64,000 nt of DNA from Luscinia megarhynchos. Taxonomy: Eukaryota > Chordata > Aves > Passeriformes > Turdidae. Position 1 is the stretch's first letter. The number at the start of each line of letters is the position of its first letter. Shown here piece after piece: positions 45,003 to 59,000 of this stretch. A program made the position numbers and the translations under genes. The notes below the pieces were generated by a model. The model did no database searches. It was not told the DNA's origin and was given only the letters and a program-made list of their open reading frames with translations. The DNA lies in the NCBI GenBank assembly GCA_034336665.1, contig CM067592.1, forward strand, positions 43,491,761 to 43,555,760. Reading direction: 5' to 3'.

Positions 45003-48000
45003 TACAACTTGTTTAACAACTGTACACTCTTCTATCACCTTGGAAGCATTAGTGTATTTGACTGGGAAAAATATTAAACTTTTTGATTCCAATTATCATT
45101 AATGAGGTTTTTTTTGTCTATATACAGGTATGTATATTAATATTGCTACCATAACAATCTGGTAGTTACACAATTTGTAGATGAACTGAAATAGGAAATT
45201 AATGTTTTGACACTCTAAGAATTCATTCTTTTACAGAAAATATATCACTGGCAACTTCACAAACAGTTATTACTTTGATAATTGATCAACATTTAATTCA
45301 GGACTGTCAAACAAGCTGCTATTAAGAAGGTAAGAGAGTTTTCTATGCAGCACGAATGAAGTTAGTATATCAGAGACATGCTGGAGATCAGCTCTGAGTT
45401 GAGAGCTCACAACCACTTCATGACAGAGATGTCAGGCTAATCTAATTAAAGTAGCCAGTTCCTTGACTGGCTCCACCTGGCATCTCTCTGTTGCATTAGT
45501 AAACTCAAACAACTTTTGTCAAGCTAAACACACTTACATACAAATGTCATCAAGGCTCAAGAACAACTGATACTTAGTCTCTAATCTGCACAGACCACTT
45601 GAAGAAATGAGGTACTGCTCGGCATCACTTTGGGACAGCTGTGGAGGCAGGTGCACAAAAAAAGCAATCCCCTCCTGCCTGGCACAGTGCCCTGATTTCA
45701 GGGAACCTGCACCCAGCCTGGCTTGGGGCAGGGTGTGGTCCCTGCCGAAGCAGCACTTGCAAATGAAAAACATACCATGCCTTTAACACCCAACTAAAAG
45801 AAGTTTTACTAGTAACGCTTGCCCTGACACATAACAAGGGATCAATGGCTAGGGCCTGGAAAGACACAAATCCTTCAGCTCTCTGCTGGACTCAGTCTGA
45901 TGAAATGCTGCTGCCTCTGCTGCACAAGTACTTGACTCATAATCACCAAACTCCTGGCTGCAGGTCACGTCAGACTTCACTGTCCCTGGCCCTTGTGGAC
46001 CAAGAAAGACATATATCCCCATCTGAAGCCTTTACGGACAGCTGTCAGCCAGAGCACCTGGTAGCCTCAGTACCTGATACAGTATCCAGAAGGGAAAACA
46101 CCACAGCTCTCACTGGGATCCTAGTTTTATCCTTCACTCTGCTGCAGGGCCTGCTTGGAGCCCATTCCTACTGCTCATCCCTTTGCCAGGCAGCGCAGGC
46201 CAACCCTCTCTGGTGGGGAACACGTCTGTCCTTTCTCCATGTATTCTGCACAAGGCCACGGACACCGTGGGATCGGGATCCCTGAGGACTGGACACAAGC
46301 GAGCGTCTCTGCGCACGAGGCGTGGCTCAGAGCCCACGCGACGGGTAGGGACAGGGCAGGCACTGTGTGTGTGACCAGAAGAGACTGCAGAGACAAGTGG
46401 ACACAACGCTTCTTCAGCCTGGGGCTGCCCCATGCCAAACAGGGCTGGAGGTTCTTCTACTGCCCAAATAACCAAAACTATTCCCGGAGGCAGCAGAGTT
46501 CATATCAGTATTTCTGCCAGGATTAAGATCCAGGTGAGCAAGAATGGGGTTTCTCTATAACTGGATTGAAATCAAACCACTTAAGGTACTCAGCATTCAG
46601 ACTTTTCAGTTTTTCCAGCAAATCCTGTGGCTTGAAAGCCCTTTCCCTGTTTGTTACATACTAATTCTTATACAATATAAACCCCTTAACTTACAACACT
46701 ACAGCACTCCCTCGTCTTCTGAATCTTGCCAGTACTGGATGTCCAATACAAAACAAAGATACAGTAGTACAAATGTGCAGATATTTAGGAATATTAAATA
46801 AGCAGCTTTTTAAATTAATATTGGCAGTACAAAGCATTTTGAGTTACACTGTCTACATATGGCAAATCTTATAGCTAAACTTCAAAATACAAAGAAACAG
46901 CCAAGCTAGTGCAATTGGAAATTAAATAGCTAAGACTGTGACAGGAGAAAGAAAAAAAGAAAGGAAAAAAATAGTACATAAACGATCCAAATCATAAACT
47001 GGCAAGGACAGTCTGCATAATACTGAAAGTGTAGATGATTTTCATACTTATCTCCATTCATGGTCTTTCCTCAGATTGTTTTAACAATTGTACATAGATT
47101 GGAAAAAAAGTTTCTGAAAGAAACCAACAACACAGCTCATATGTAGAGAGAAAAATACAACAGCCACAAACTACTGTGTATATACATATTAAGGAAGCAG
47201 GCAGTGCCTGTGAACAAAATACCACCTGGTAGTTTGCCTGGCTCGGAGATTATCAGATGAAACTTGCTTGGTTTTCTAAGGAAGATGGGATCGCCAAGCA
47301 GCAATTCATTAGTCATTTCTCCTGGTAAAACACCTCCTTCGCTTTATTTTATTTGTTTAAAGATTCAAAGTGGATCCTTTAAGGGTGCAGGTGCTTTGAA
47401 ATTTTAACAAAATTTCCAACCAAAAGGCCTTTTTTGGGAACTCATTAAGACTAGATTTTTATAGTTCGGTATATGAAAATGTTGCAGGAAGTCTGTGTGT
47501 TAATACTGTTAATCAGAATTAAATAAAGTGGACAGGTGGAAGTAAGATGGAGAGCTGACAGTGCTCTGTCAGTTTGCAGAACGCCTCCTGTTGAGTTGTG
47601 AATACAGGATTTCCTCTCTTCTAGCCTCACAGGAGACTTTTTGTGAAGAGAAAGAGTAAGTGGAAGTGGGAAATGGGAAAGCCACTCCCCAGGATGGTAA
47701 GCTTCTCTGCAAGTAGATCCCCCTTTGAAATCAGATGGCCATGAGTCTTAAGTGTAGAACTGGTTAAGTTTTGGTTATGCAGTCTGGACAGAAAAGCAAG
47801 TCATGCACTGAACAATCCCTGTTATAATAATGCTGCAGGTCATGCAACCACATCACTGCAAATAAAAGAATAAAGAAGAAAGTTAAAAAGCAGATAACAT
47901 ATTACTATTGAAAAAAAAAAAAGAAAAACAAAACAAAACAGAGAACAGAACACGTCTTTTTAAAAGCAGTTTAGTAAGGCCATCTCTACTTAAGAGTTGT

Positions 48001-51000
48001 GCAAATTCATGGGGAAAATACCTTTGCCAAGCAACTGCTTAAATTAACATTAAGATTACAGGCCAATAATTGAAAAAAGCAACAAGATAGCCTTGGTCAA
48101 TATCTAAATTTAGCTGCAATTAAACTTTAAACACTTCTGAGTAAAATATTTCAGGGCACCATTCTTAACTAATAAAGCTATGGCACGTAAGTTTACACAG
48201 CAATGAGCAATTCCTGCTGTCTGTGAGTACAACTGTTAAATCAAGATAAACCAAGATAAACTGAAAGATGCCCACTCAGTTTTAGCATGTGCTTACATAC
48301 TAAAAGACAATCAGAGACGGCGACTGTCTTGAGCTCTGAGCACCACTGAAGGCATTTAAATTTCATCAGAGCTTATCCTGTGGTGCCTGAGGCTCAGCAT
48401 CACTGCCCCACTGCACTGGCAAGTTCTATTCCTTGCAGGCAAATACAGATTTGAATTGCCAGAAAATGTGTTCTTGTTGAAGTAAGTTGAGTTGGAGCCA
48501 CCGAGCAGTCAAGAGAGCACTCCACAATGCTGCAGAAGGGAATCTAAGTTTGGAAAAGAATCTGAGAGGTTGGCACAGCTCTCCATCCTCACTGATGCAC
48601 CCTTTTTCCAGGCCAGTGTAACTGGAATGGAATGCTTTACTGACACAGCTGCGGTGCTTCCACTTGCCCCAAGTAACACACACGTCCCTACACCGCACTG
48701 GCTTAGCACTAAATGGCATTTTTGTTTTCATACTGCAAAGAGTAAATTGGCTTCACCAGACTGAATTTAGAGCCTGTTTCCCCACTTCCTTCTCCCTTGT
48801 ATTGCACTGGTCAAAAATGATTCTAAGAATTCTTGTGATGGGACAATCCAGGTCAAATGGATTAAAAAAAAGAGAATTTATGCTACAAGTGCTGTAGCTT
48901 GTGTATCCCTCTTTTTTCCCTTCTCATTCATCCGCCCAGAATACTAACCATAATTGAAAAACAAATAGAAACACAGAGACACATATCAAACGGAATAAAA
49001 AATTTAACACATTCAACATATTCAAAGACCTTTACGATGAGTATTTTGAGCAATCATTGTCTTTCAAGCTTTCTTGGAACTGCTTGGCGCATAAAGTTAC
49101 ACAGTTCAGGATTAATATGAAGATCACTGTAGCTATTCTATAAAAAATAAAAAGTTCAAGCTACATAAGCATGTACCTATTCTATTGTGTATAAATGAAT
49201 ATAATCTACTCCTTTAGTCTAACCTGGCTATTATTTAGCTCGAAGTTACTATTTAGTAGAACTTCAAGTGTCCTTCAAGTGTATGTTGCACATACACAGA
49301 AGTGACAATTCAGGCTTCTCTTTGAGTCAATAATACTTTTGAGAGGTCTTGTAAACTCAGGATACTGTACTATCTTTCAAGTTAGTGCCCTTTCCTGACT
49401 AGAAATTCTTACCATGTTCTAAAAATAGTTGTCTGTCAATTTCTCTATTTTAAAGCCACCTGTTGAGACAGCAACACACAGAAAACAGAGATGCAAGATG
49501 TGAGGGTAAATTCAGTGAGCATAACCTGTCACAGCCTCTGCAGCATATTTAGAAGGAGACAGTCTATGCACAGACAATGTGTCTAGGGAGGAGTGACAAA
49601 GAGAATACAAAGCAGGTTATAAATTTTTTTAAATGGTGGCTTTATAATGTAATGCTTATAATTATTCCAAGACTTTACTGATACTGCTAAACAAAAGCCT
49701 TAAAATCTCTCTCAGAACCACTAATGCCTCCAGGAAATAAGTTTACTATCCAGCTTACTAACCTTTTGTGGCTGTGAACAATAACCTCTGCTTTACAGTA
49801 TTTAAAATCATATAACTGATGTTATATTCAAATCCAAATCAAAAGCCTGATGGTCTCATTACAACTATTTTATAACTTCATAAATACTACATCACGGGGA
49901 TCTTCTCTTAAAATTCCATCCACTTTCATGATCAGGCTAACAACATCTAACAGTAACAACTGGACTTCATGTTAGCTCTTTTTGCTTCAAGTTAGGTATA
50001 ATCATTAGGGATTCAATTTGCAATTCCAGAATGTGCAAATACTTGCTTTTGCAGTGTTTCAGATTCATGCCATGCTACAGTAGTTAGCAGTTCTTCAAAG
50101 TGCTGACAAATGTCTGCTTTTTTAACAATTAAAACAACCATGTTCCCCCTCCTGAAATCATCTCAACTGATCGCAAAGGTCCTCTCTAATGCAAAGCAAT
50201 GAATAAAGTCAGCACCAGAAAGGAAAGGCTGCCCAACCGACCTGTATTTCCCTCTACTAACAGTATTTTTATTGTTGTATGGATCAGACTCTGAGACCCA
50301 CAGCAGCAAGACAGCCTCAAGAAATTTTTATCTGATAAATGGAATCTGTTTTCAGTCTGGAAATGACACCATATACAAAGGGGACTGAAGAATATGCAAT
50401 TTTCCAAACAACTTTACATGCGCAGCAAACAGCAGCAGAGCAAACTCCTGATTTACCACCAGAGCCAACTAATGCAGAAATATACTTCAGGATAGTCCTG
50501 TACTAACTTGGCAAGGCCGTAAGGTGAAGGTAGAATCTGGACCACAGTGAAGCTGACAGCAGCACCATCCCCCAGCAGATGAGGACTTCAATTACAGCAG
50601 TCAGCACAAGTTCCTACTGATCCACTGACTACAATCTGATACATATCAGACAATTTGTCTGGGAAGCTGCCTTGGCTACTCTGTCAGGTGCTGTTTCAAT
50701 GCCCCGGGGGACAGTATGATTTATCAAGTTTCCTAGAGCCCTCCAATCAACATTCATTCATCGTCTAATTCAATGAGCTGATGCATTTTAAAAAATAACT
50801 TTATGTCTCAGTATCTTAATGAATGAACAAAAATAAGATCAAGGAAAAAACAGAGGATGAAACTAGTTAAGTCTTCAGCATCTCCAAATGGTACAATGGA
50901 CATGGCAGCAGAATCAAAATTTACACGGTTTCACTGTACCAGATGCAAGAAGTCTGAGGTTGCAGAGGCTGATAATTACAGCTTCTGCCTTACACACAGG

Positions 51001-54000
51001 TAAAATCTCTAATAGTTACTCAATTAAAAATAAAATTCAATTTAAAAGATAAAAACCTAGCTCAATAAGCTCAGGTCCTTCATCTGTTTTTAAAAAAAAA
51101 ATCAAAATGCAAAATGGTGAAAGAATGCTCTTCTTATTTTTGTACTGACTAGTTACTTGCATCTGCTTCCCCATTCTCAAACGAAAGAAATCACACCTTA
51201 TTTTTACTTATAGCCTGTAGGACCACTGTCAAACTTCTGCTACTTTTCTGGACTTCCACAGGAGAGAAAGACCACAGGAATAAGGCAATCCAATCAGCCA
51301 TGCCAGTATAGGTTCTTGATTCCTTAAGCATGACAAACTGGAAGAATGGCTAGGATCCTACATAGAATATGACAACTGCTCCAAAAAAACTTCATCACTT
51401 GGAAGTATATCCTGATAAATCCTTTTAGCTATTTATTCATGCAATGTCAGGTGAGGAAACTGCCTGCTTAATTTGATTAGGAGATATTGAAGCTTATCAA
51501 TACAATCTTACTGCAAAACACAGAATCCACATTCTACCTAAAACACATGTGCAAAAACCCATTAGAAGTCAGTATTGCATAGCTGACTGAGTGCAAAAAT
51601 ATCTCCCTCATCAATCCTTGCAAAAAGTCAATATGTTGGGCAAGAATAAAAAAATCTCTGTACAATAAGTAAGACTGAAATATTGTTTTGCTTCATAAGG
51701 AAAAGGAAAGTTAGCCACATTCAGGATAGTCTTCCTCCAAATCACTAATAAGAAAACCAAGTGGTGACATTAAAATACCTTACAACTACCAAATCTACAG
51801 AAAATGTCAACACAACAGGACAATTAAACCCACACAAAATCATTCAAGAAGCTGTTAAGTGCACAGTCTCAACTACTACAGAAGACAGGAAAAGCAAAAG
51901 CTACTTGCACATGTCAAAATACCAAGGAGTTTAAAATTGCCAAAAATTTTCTTGACAGCTTACACATACCACTTACTATTTGAGATCATAATAAAGCAGC
52001 AATAGGAATATTCAGTGTTAATTCTTTCATACACATATAAAAATGCCAGTGCTCCTTACAGAACAAAGAGCCACAAAAAACTTGCAGAAGCATTACTGCT
52101 AACACAAGTGACTCTTGAACGGGACAAGACTGCCATTTGATTTTTTCCAAACAGAAGGAAAGGCATCTTGCAGACATTATATATTTATATAATTCTGCAA
52201 TACACAAAGTTGTATATTCCAGACATGCATTTACTTTTGCACTGTGGAGGGAATACACAATTTAAATTAGATTACTTCAGTTTTTCACAGCACTTACAAA
52301 ATACATGTTATGATCCAAGTGGTTATGTGTTGCTATCAAGAAAACAGGGAACTTGAATTTCTTTTTTCTGTAATGTCTGATTGGATATGCTAAAAACTCA
52401 ACTCTCCACAGACACATGTGAACTGGACTGGACACCTGAACACATCCTTTTAGGTCAGAAACCAAGCTTCACCTCTAAACAATGGAAATGTTTATCTGTT
52501 TATCTGTTATCTTATATTTGGATTAATTAAAATCTGTCAGAAAGATCATTCTGGGCAGATCCTCAGCACAGTACCCAGAAAAGTAGTCTCATGAACTCCT
52601 CAGCTGTTTTATCACTGACCTGGAGAATGTTTTCTTTTTAAACTCAGTTGTAGGGTCTTTTTTCTGTAGTTTATCAGGACAGGATATAGCACTGGCTTAG
52701 TAATTATCACTACAATTTTGATGTAAATAGTCTTTCTTGCCTCAGGGAAAAAAATTATTCCTAAAAACTTCTCAGAACTGTCTAATGTACTGAGAGAATT
52801 CTGTTCCACAGGTTGGGGCTTTTGCTTATATTCTTTTATTACTCAAGGTAAGACAATATAGAACATACACTGGTAGTTCCCCTATGTAGGCATTTATTCC
52901 CTGGAGTCACAGTCTGAGCTCCTTCTTTTTCTTAATACACACTGCTTACAAAGATACAAAACAAGCAAGAAAAATAATGAAACTGAACTCTTTGAATAAA
53001 GAAGCTGGTTTTGTGAAAGAGAAGGTTTAATGATGTTCATCATTTAATGATGTGATGACTGCTTGCATTCATCCACACACCAAGATTAAGAATGAATGTA
53101 TGCAGCAAATTAAAGAAATAAAGCACTGAACAATAAAGAATTGAACTCCTCTTAATTACTAATAGAAGACATAACAAATTACTTACTAGAACCAGACAGC
53201 AACCAAGTATATTTCTGTAAGATGGAGTGCATTTTTAGGTTTTTATATTCAACACGAATTCTGGGAAATACCAGAATTTCTGCAAGTTTGTAAATTCTCA
53301 AAGACAAAATGATTGTTCACTTGCCTAATAATTACTTGCTCAGATTCAATATGAGTATTGTGTTGCTCTTTGATACTATATTATGCTATCTATTTTTGAA
53401 GAGAACTACAGAAAACATTTCAGTGTCTTATCTTCAAGGGACAAGGAAAGACACAATCACAAAGAAGAGAAAAGCCAACAACCACCAAGAAGCAAAAGAA
53501 ACTATGAGAGGCTGGAAAGTAGAAGCATAAGACAAGGCTTCTAACCAGCATCTGTTCATCTCCTAACTCTCAGGGCCTGTCATTAAAACTTTGGGAGGCG
53601 AAACAGTAAAACAAATACTAACACAATAAAGCAATTACTTTTATTGTACTGTGCTGATGGTGTTCAAGTTTTTTTAGATCTACACCTAATTAACAGCAAT
53701 TAAGTAATTAAATTACTAGATAAAATTAAGAGATAATAATTCCCATTAAGGTTCCATCCCTTTCTTTCACAAATAGCTCTTGGCAGTGTTTAGTAACAGA
53801 AAAAGTTAGCTAGCTTTAGATATTCCTAGGTTCTTGCTCTGGGTGATATAAAATGCTGTAACCTCAAACAGGAATATCAAATTCCCTCAAAGAAGTGGTC
53901 TTGCTCCTGTTCACATATAGCATGTGGTAAAGAGTTCTTCAAGTTATTAAAATCGATTGCACAAGATCAGAAGAAGATATCCCATACAAACTGTAATTGT

Positions 54001-55828
54001 CTAGATAATTATAGATAGTATTTTGTATACAGGGCATTTTGTATCTCAATAAGAGACTGCAGATTGAGTATATCATCCCACTGAGCTACAGAAATTATCC
54101 ACAACTTTCGTTGCATTGTTAACTTTCTGCACACAAGAAACTTGTAATGTCTCATCTAATTTTTGTAAGCACAGCCTATACCAGTCATACACTGCATAAG
54201 TACAGAAAATCATTAGAAAACCATTTTTTCCCAAATGTGAGGAATAAAAGACAAAACTATATGCAGCATTCAGAATCTGTTATCTGGGAGGGGGCAGGGG
54301 CATAACTGGAACTGAAAATATTTTTCAGGCACATATTGAATGCTTTTCTCAGCACAGATTAAAACAGATGATGCATTTGAGGATAAAACAGCAGTATCTA
54401 AAAATGCCATTCACCTGTTTTTTACCCTTTAATCTAGGTGTGCTTCTTTTAACTATCCATTGCTCATTCTACCCAAGTTTTGACTTAAAGCAGACATTCA
54501 GATGATTGAAAAAGGCTAGTATCTTTTCTCTAAAGGGATTAAATGCAAAAATAAATGTCTCCACTTAGAAGGGCATTAAAATCAGATGGAAGAATAAACT
54601 TATAAACCGACTGCATGTGTATTAGAGTCCAAATAGTCTCTAAATAAAAACCTAAATTCAAGACCAGTCTCCAAATTTAAAAGTGAATCACAACAAGATG
54701 CATGAATATGAAACTTCCAGCCAATACTCAGGTTCTCTGTGTCCATCAATTCTTTGAAAAAATTATACGGAATGCACAGAACTGATCAGGGAAAAAAGCA
54801 CAACTTTGTAGGAACAGAACCTAAATAGGAGGAGCCTCCATCCACTAATCAACATGAAAGTGTTACAACAATTAACCAGCTATACACTAGAAAGGCAGTA
54901 CAATGAGTCACAGCCAGTTTCCAACAAAGTCAGCAATAAACTCACCTGAAGGCACTGGTACCATTAGTAAGGCAACTGATACAATTATACCCTGAATCAA
55001 TATATTAAAAGCAAGTCTTTTAGTGGGGGATGACAACTGGAATACATTAACTATATTAATTGGGGCCTTGATCAATTACGTATTGTGCATCCATAATCAT
55101 AGAATTTTACAGCAAATGTCCTTTTTAAATGGATGATAGAGTAGCAGACTAGCATATGCTAAATACTTCTCCACCTATGTTGAATACGTATTTAAGCATA
55201 CACTTGATAAAGAAGAGTGGAATAAACCATTTGAAAATATTCATCTCTACCATCAGAAGAGGTAAGACCAGTTGATAAAGAAAAACCTGGAAAAAAGATC
55301 ATCCTGCTTCCCTAAATACCAAGAATAAGAGTAGACTTAGCACTTAGGATATTAAAAATAACCCCAAATCTTTCTTTTTTGCATTGGTGAGATTTTTAGT
55401 AGGAAATATATTTCACAATAATAGTATAATCCAACTTTGCATTTCTGTAATGAGATTTCAGCATTTTTCTGAAGCAATAGGATAGGAGATGAAATAAAAA
55501 GCTAATTCCCTTTGAACAAAAACAGTCTTATAAAGCATAACAACCCTTACAGGCACAGAAGTAACAACTGTGATAAGAAATCTACACTGTCATATGGTCC
55601 ACATGAGGTTTTTTTTAAGAGACCAGGCTTCATACAAATAAGACTGTTATTTTACAGCACTCCTCTAGATGTTTCCAAAATTTTGGCACATTCAGAAAAT
55701 GCAGAGAGAAATGAACTCCAAAAAAATAAGAACAAAGGGCGTTACAGAGAAATGAGAAAGCATAATAAAACCCTTTCCTGAACTGTTAAATAATAGCAGT
55801 AACAAGGGAGAAAGAGAAAGGATGCTGG

Positions 55829-55834
55829 TTTATT
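55829..55834 (-). terminator. HOOK3: Candidate proximal poly(A) signal of HOOK3
   Basis: On the minus strand GGAAAATAAACCAGC lies about 75 bases after the stop codon. It would produce a very short 3' UTR if used. The downstream sequence is A-rich rather than GU-rich, so use is uncertain. Confidence 0.3.
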
Positions 55835-55909
55835 TTCCTTGAATGTTGTCACTTGCAATAGAAGTGGCCTGGATCACAGGGCAGTTTTCTTTGTAAGGGC
55901 AAGGCTTCT

Positions 55910-56050
55910 CTACCTTGCTGCTGCTGGCTGGACATGACCAGGGTAAGGTCTCCTTGTGCTCGTAGCTTGCCTTTGTCTAGCCAGGAAGGACTGTCCTGAG
56001 CCTGTACTAGCCAGTCTGTCTTCTGCTGCTTTTTTATGCAGAGTCATCCC
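55910..56050 (-). CDS. HOOK3: HOOK3 last coding exon
   Basis: The acceptor CTTTGTCCATAG precedes Gly-Met-Thr-Leu-His. The exon encodes 46 residues including AAEDRLASTGSGQSFLARQR and ends in TAG at 55910-55912. The tail reads QPAAAR where human has QPATAR. Confidence 0.97.
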   Translation of the reverse strand, partial: GMTLHKKAAEDRLASTGSGQSFLARQRQATSTRRPYPGHVQPAAAR

Positions 56051-59000
56051 CTATGGACAAAGAGAAAATCTCAGTGAATACCAATACAAAACACTGAACA
56101 ACTTTTCACTTACATTTTGTTCATTATTTCTGTCTTCACACTGACTAAACTATTTTGAATTCCATACACAAAGCACCATAATTACAAGGACAAAGGTAAG
56201 ATATTCTTCCTAATACTTTGTGTGCAACTCTTCCCTTTCCCTGAAGTCATTCACTAGGTTTAGAGTAACCACCTAGGAATTCAATACATACTCCTCATGG
56301 CAATTGGACAATTCTTTTCAAAAGGGCTCCCCCCAACTCCTGGCTCCTTTCAGCATGTTGACCTAGAAAAGTACTTTTCTTCTGAAAAAGGTTGAGGTAT
56401 TGTCATCCTCTGTGGAAACACCAGCTAATATGTCAGAAGCATATCTTGGGAGACAGTATGTTCTCATCAGGCAAAAACGCAGTTAGGAAATTAAGGAAGC
56501 TGTGGTGGGTTATGCATAAAAGCAGAGGCTGATTAAAGAATGATACAGACAAAGCTATCAGTGACCATCTTCGTGTTCATGATAGGTCACTGAACTGTGG
56601 GTCTCACCTCAAGGCTTGTCTTCCAGTTATTAGTGGGACTCATGTCATAAAACTGGCCAAGGACACTAGTCACTCGAAAAACCCTTCAATGTGTAAACAA
56701 TTCAAACAGTCTGCTTGAGTTCAGACTTGCTATTCATGAACACAAGAAGGATATAGAATAGCAAGAAGAAAACTCTTCCAAAGGAATACTCCTTCCAAAG
56801 CAGGAATTTGAATTCTATGGTGAAGCAGAATGAAACACTAAAGTTACAGATGTCAAGAGCAGATGTCAAGTTACAGATGAAGCAGTTTCAATGCAGCCAA
56901 GGGAAGCCTTGAAAACATCTGATGTGGGTGACAACTCCCCTGGCACATAGGCCCAGCAAAAGCTGTATGGCTGCACAGACCGTATCTTCTATCCACATTT
57001 ATTCTTTGAAAAATTTAAGTGAGAGTCTTGCCAATGCCCTCACTCTTCATATGGGGCTAAATTTGCACCCAACTTAAATGGACCATTTCTCAGAGCACTT
57101 CAACTGAATTGCAAGTAAGATGAATTGCTTTGATAGTGCATTTAGTTTCATTAGAAACAACTAGAAGACCTGAGAGTGGTGAATCAAAGTCAACTTGAGC
57201 ACTGTAATTGTATAAGTGAAGGGCTGGGATTACAGAATATTTTAAAACTTGAAAAATACAAACTTCTTTTTTCATTTTCCACAAAGTTGTTATAAGAACA
57301 CACTCTTACATAAATATAACCTATGTTTACTAAAAAGTATTTGCTTCTGTGTTTGCGTACTGGAAAATGCTTTGCTGTTATAAACATGCCATAAACAAAC
57401 AGTATTAATAGCTTCTTTCCATTTCTTCCCTTTTGAATTAAAAGGTTTGTGAGATTCTTACCATGTTGTACCAGGCACTAACGATAAATTTCTCCTCCAT
57501 TTCTCTTTGACTTTTTGTTTTCTCATATTCTTTCTATAAAACAAACAATCCATATATTTAAAGCCAAAGTATTAAAGTATTAGTCTCCAACTAAAAAGCA
57601 ATGCATTTTTACCACAAAACACAAGGATTACTACCTCCAGGGAATGAAACATTCTGTCCCGCTCCTGCAACTGATTTTTCAGTGCCTGAATCTCAGGAGC
57701 AGCACCCTGGTTCTGTTTAGGATCTAATGTGCGGATGACCTGTAAGACAAAACCAGTTTGTTTTTTATTAAATCCTGCAAAAGCAATCTTGTTAAGGAAT
57801 TAAAACCTTTGAAGTCAGGTTAAGAAATTTTTTAAAAAGTAACTTAAAATATGTCTACCTCTCTCATCAACTGTGACAGAGCATCTGAACAGGGCCCTCT
57901 TTTACAGGACCAGGAAAAAAAAACTACTGACAAGAAAATGTGATACTTAAGAGGTTCAGAATCCCAGACTCACATTTGTAGCTCTTAACCCAGGCTACAT
58001 TACCTTGGGGCTATGGTGACACAACTTCTATAAGATTTCTCTCTATAGTTATGATTTTCCTGCCTGTCAATTTCTCCTGCTTGAGGAAGGACTGCTTCTA
58101 TCTTTCTGGATATTTGCGATGACACACCTACCAGGGGAATCAGATGCTATAACTTCTAGGTAGCTCTGTTAAGCCAAGAAGCACTCCCTGGCACATGCAT
58201 AATTGTTATGCTACTAAAGAGATGAAGGGACACGCGGTACACTTATATGTCTCATCCAACAGCGCTAGCAAATAGAGCTAAACTAAGAAGAAATCCAGCA
58301 AAACACCTGAATTATTAAGCCTTTAATAGGAAATTGCCTGAAACTCTTTAACAACCTCTGGCTATACAGAAATAGACTTCTTGTCTTTTGTCTTTCTACC
58401 TATATCAGCGTTGTGTCCACATGCTGAAATAAAACAATATCCCCAATACTTAAGTATTAGTCACCCTCTTGACAGATGCATATATTAAGCAATAAAGGCA
58501 AAAGAGAATGCTGAACATCATCAGAGAAATCTAACAATTATTGAAGGTGATCCAGTCAAAAAATCTAACTTTACTGCAAAAAGGCATCAATAAGAGTCCC
58601 AAAAATGGGGTAATCTACAGAATTAATCCATAAATACTGAAACAATAAGATGATAATCAATGGAGCTTCCCTCAACTTATTAGTGTGCCTACAGATACCT
58701 CCATCATTTTATTCCCACAGAGTGAACATGTAATACAGTCTCTGTCGGACAGGGATAATTAGCGAGGAACACTACTTACACTTTTGGCCTTTTCCAAATA
58801 CTTTTTGTATCGTTCTTCCATTTGCTTCATTTCCTCCTCCTTTTTCCGTAAAGCTTCTTGTAATTCCTCAATTTTAAGTGCTTTAAGTCAGAAGATGTAC
58901 ACACGGGAAAACAACATCATTATATATGCATATTTTCATGTTTTACAACAGAGACTTAAGACACAGCTAAAATATATTTCAATTTAAAAAAGCTGACTTT

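Larger units (their letters stand above)
44976..55909 (-). other. HOOK3: Probable HOOK3 3' untranslated region (about 10.9 kb)
   Basis: After the HOOK3 stop codon no other gene is recognisable on the minus strand until a strong poly(A) signal at 44997-45002. The stretch is AT-rich, contains no CR1 or LTR copy that I can see (unlike the introns), and has long quiet blocks typical of conserved 3' UTR. HOOK3 in other vertebrates is known to me as having a long 3' UTR. That this one is a single continuous UTR is inferred. A GC-richer patch at about 46140-46400 is unexplained. Confidence 0.5.
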
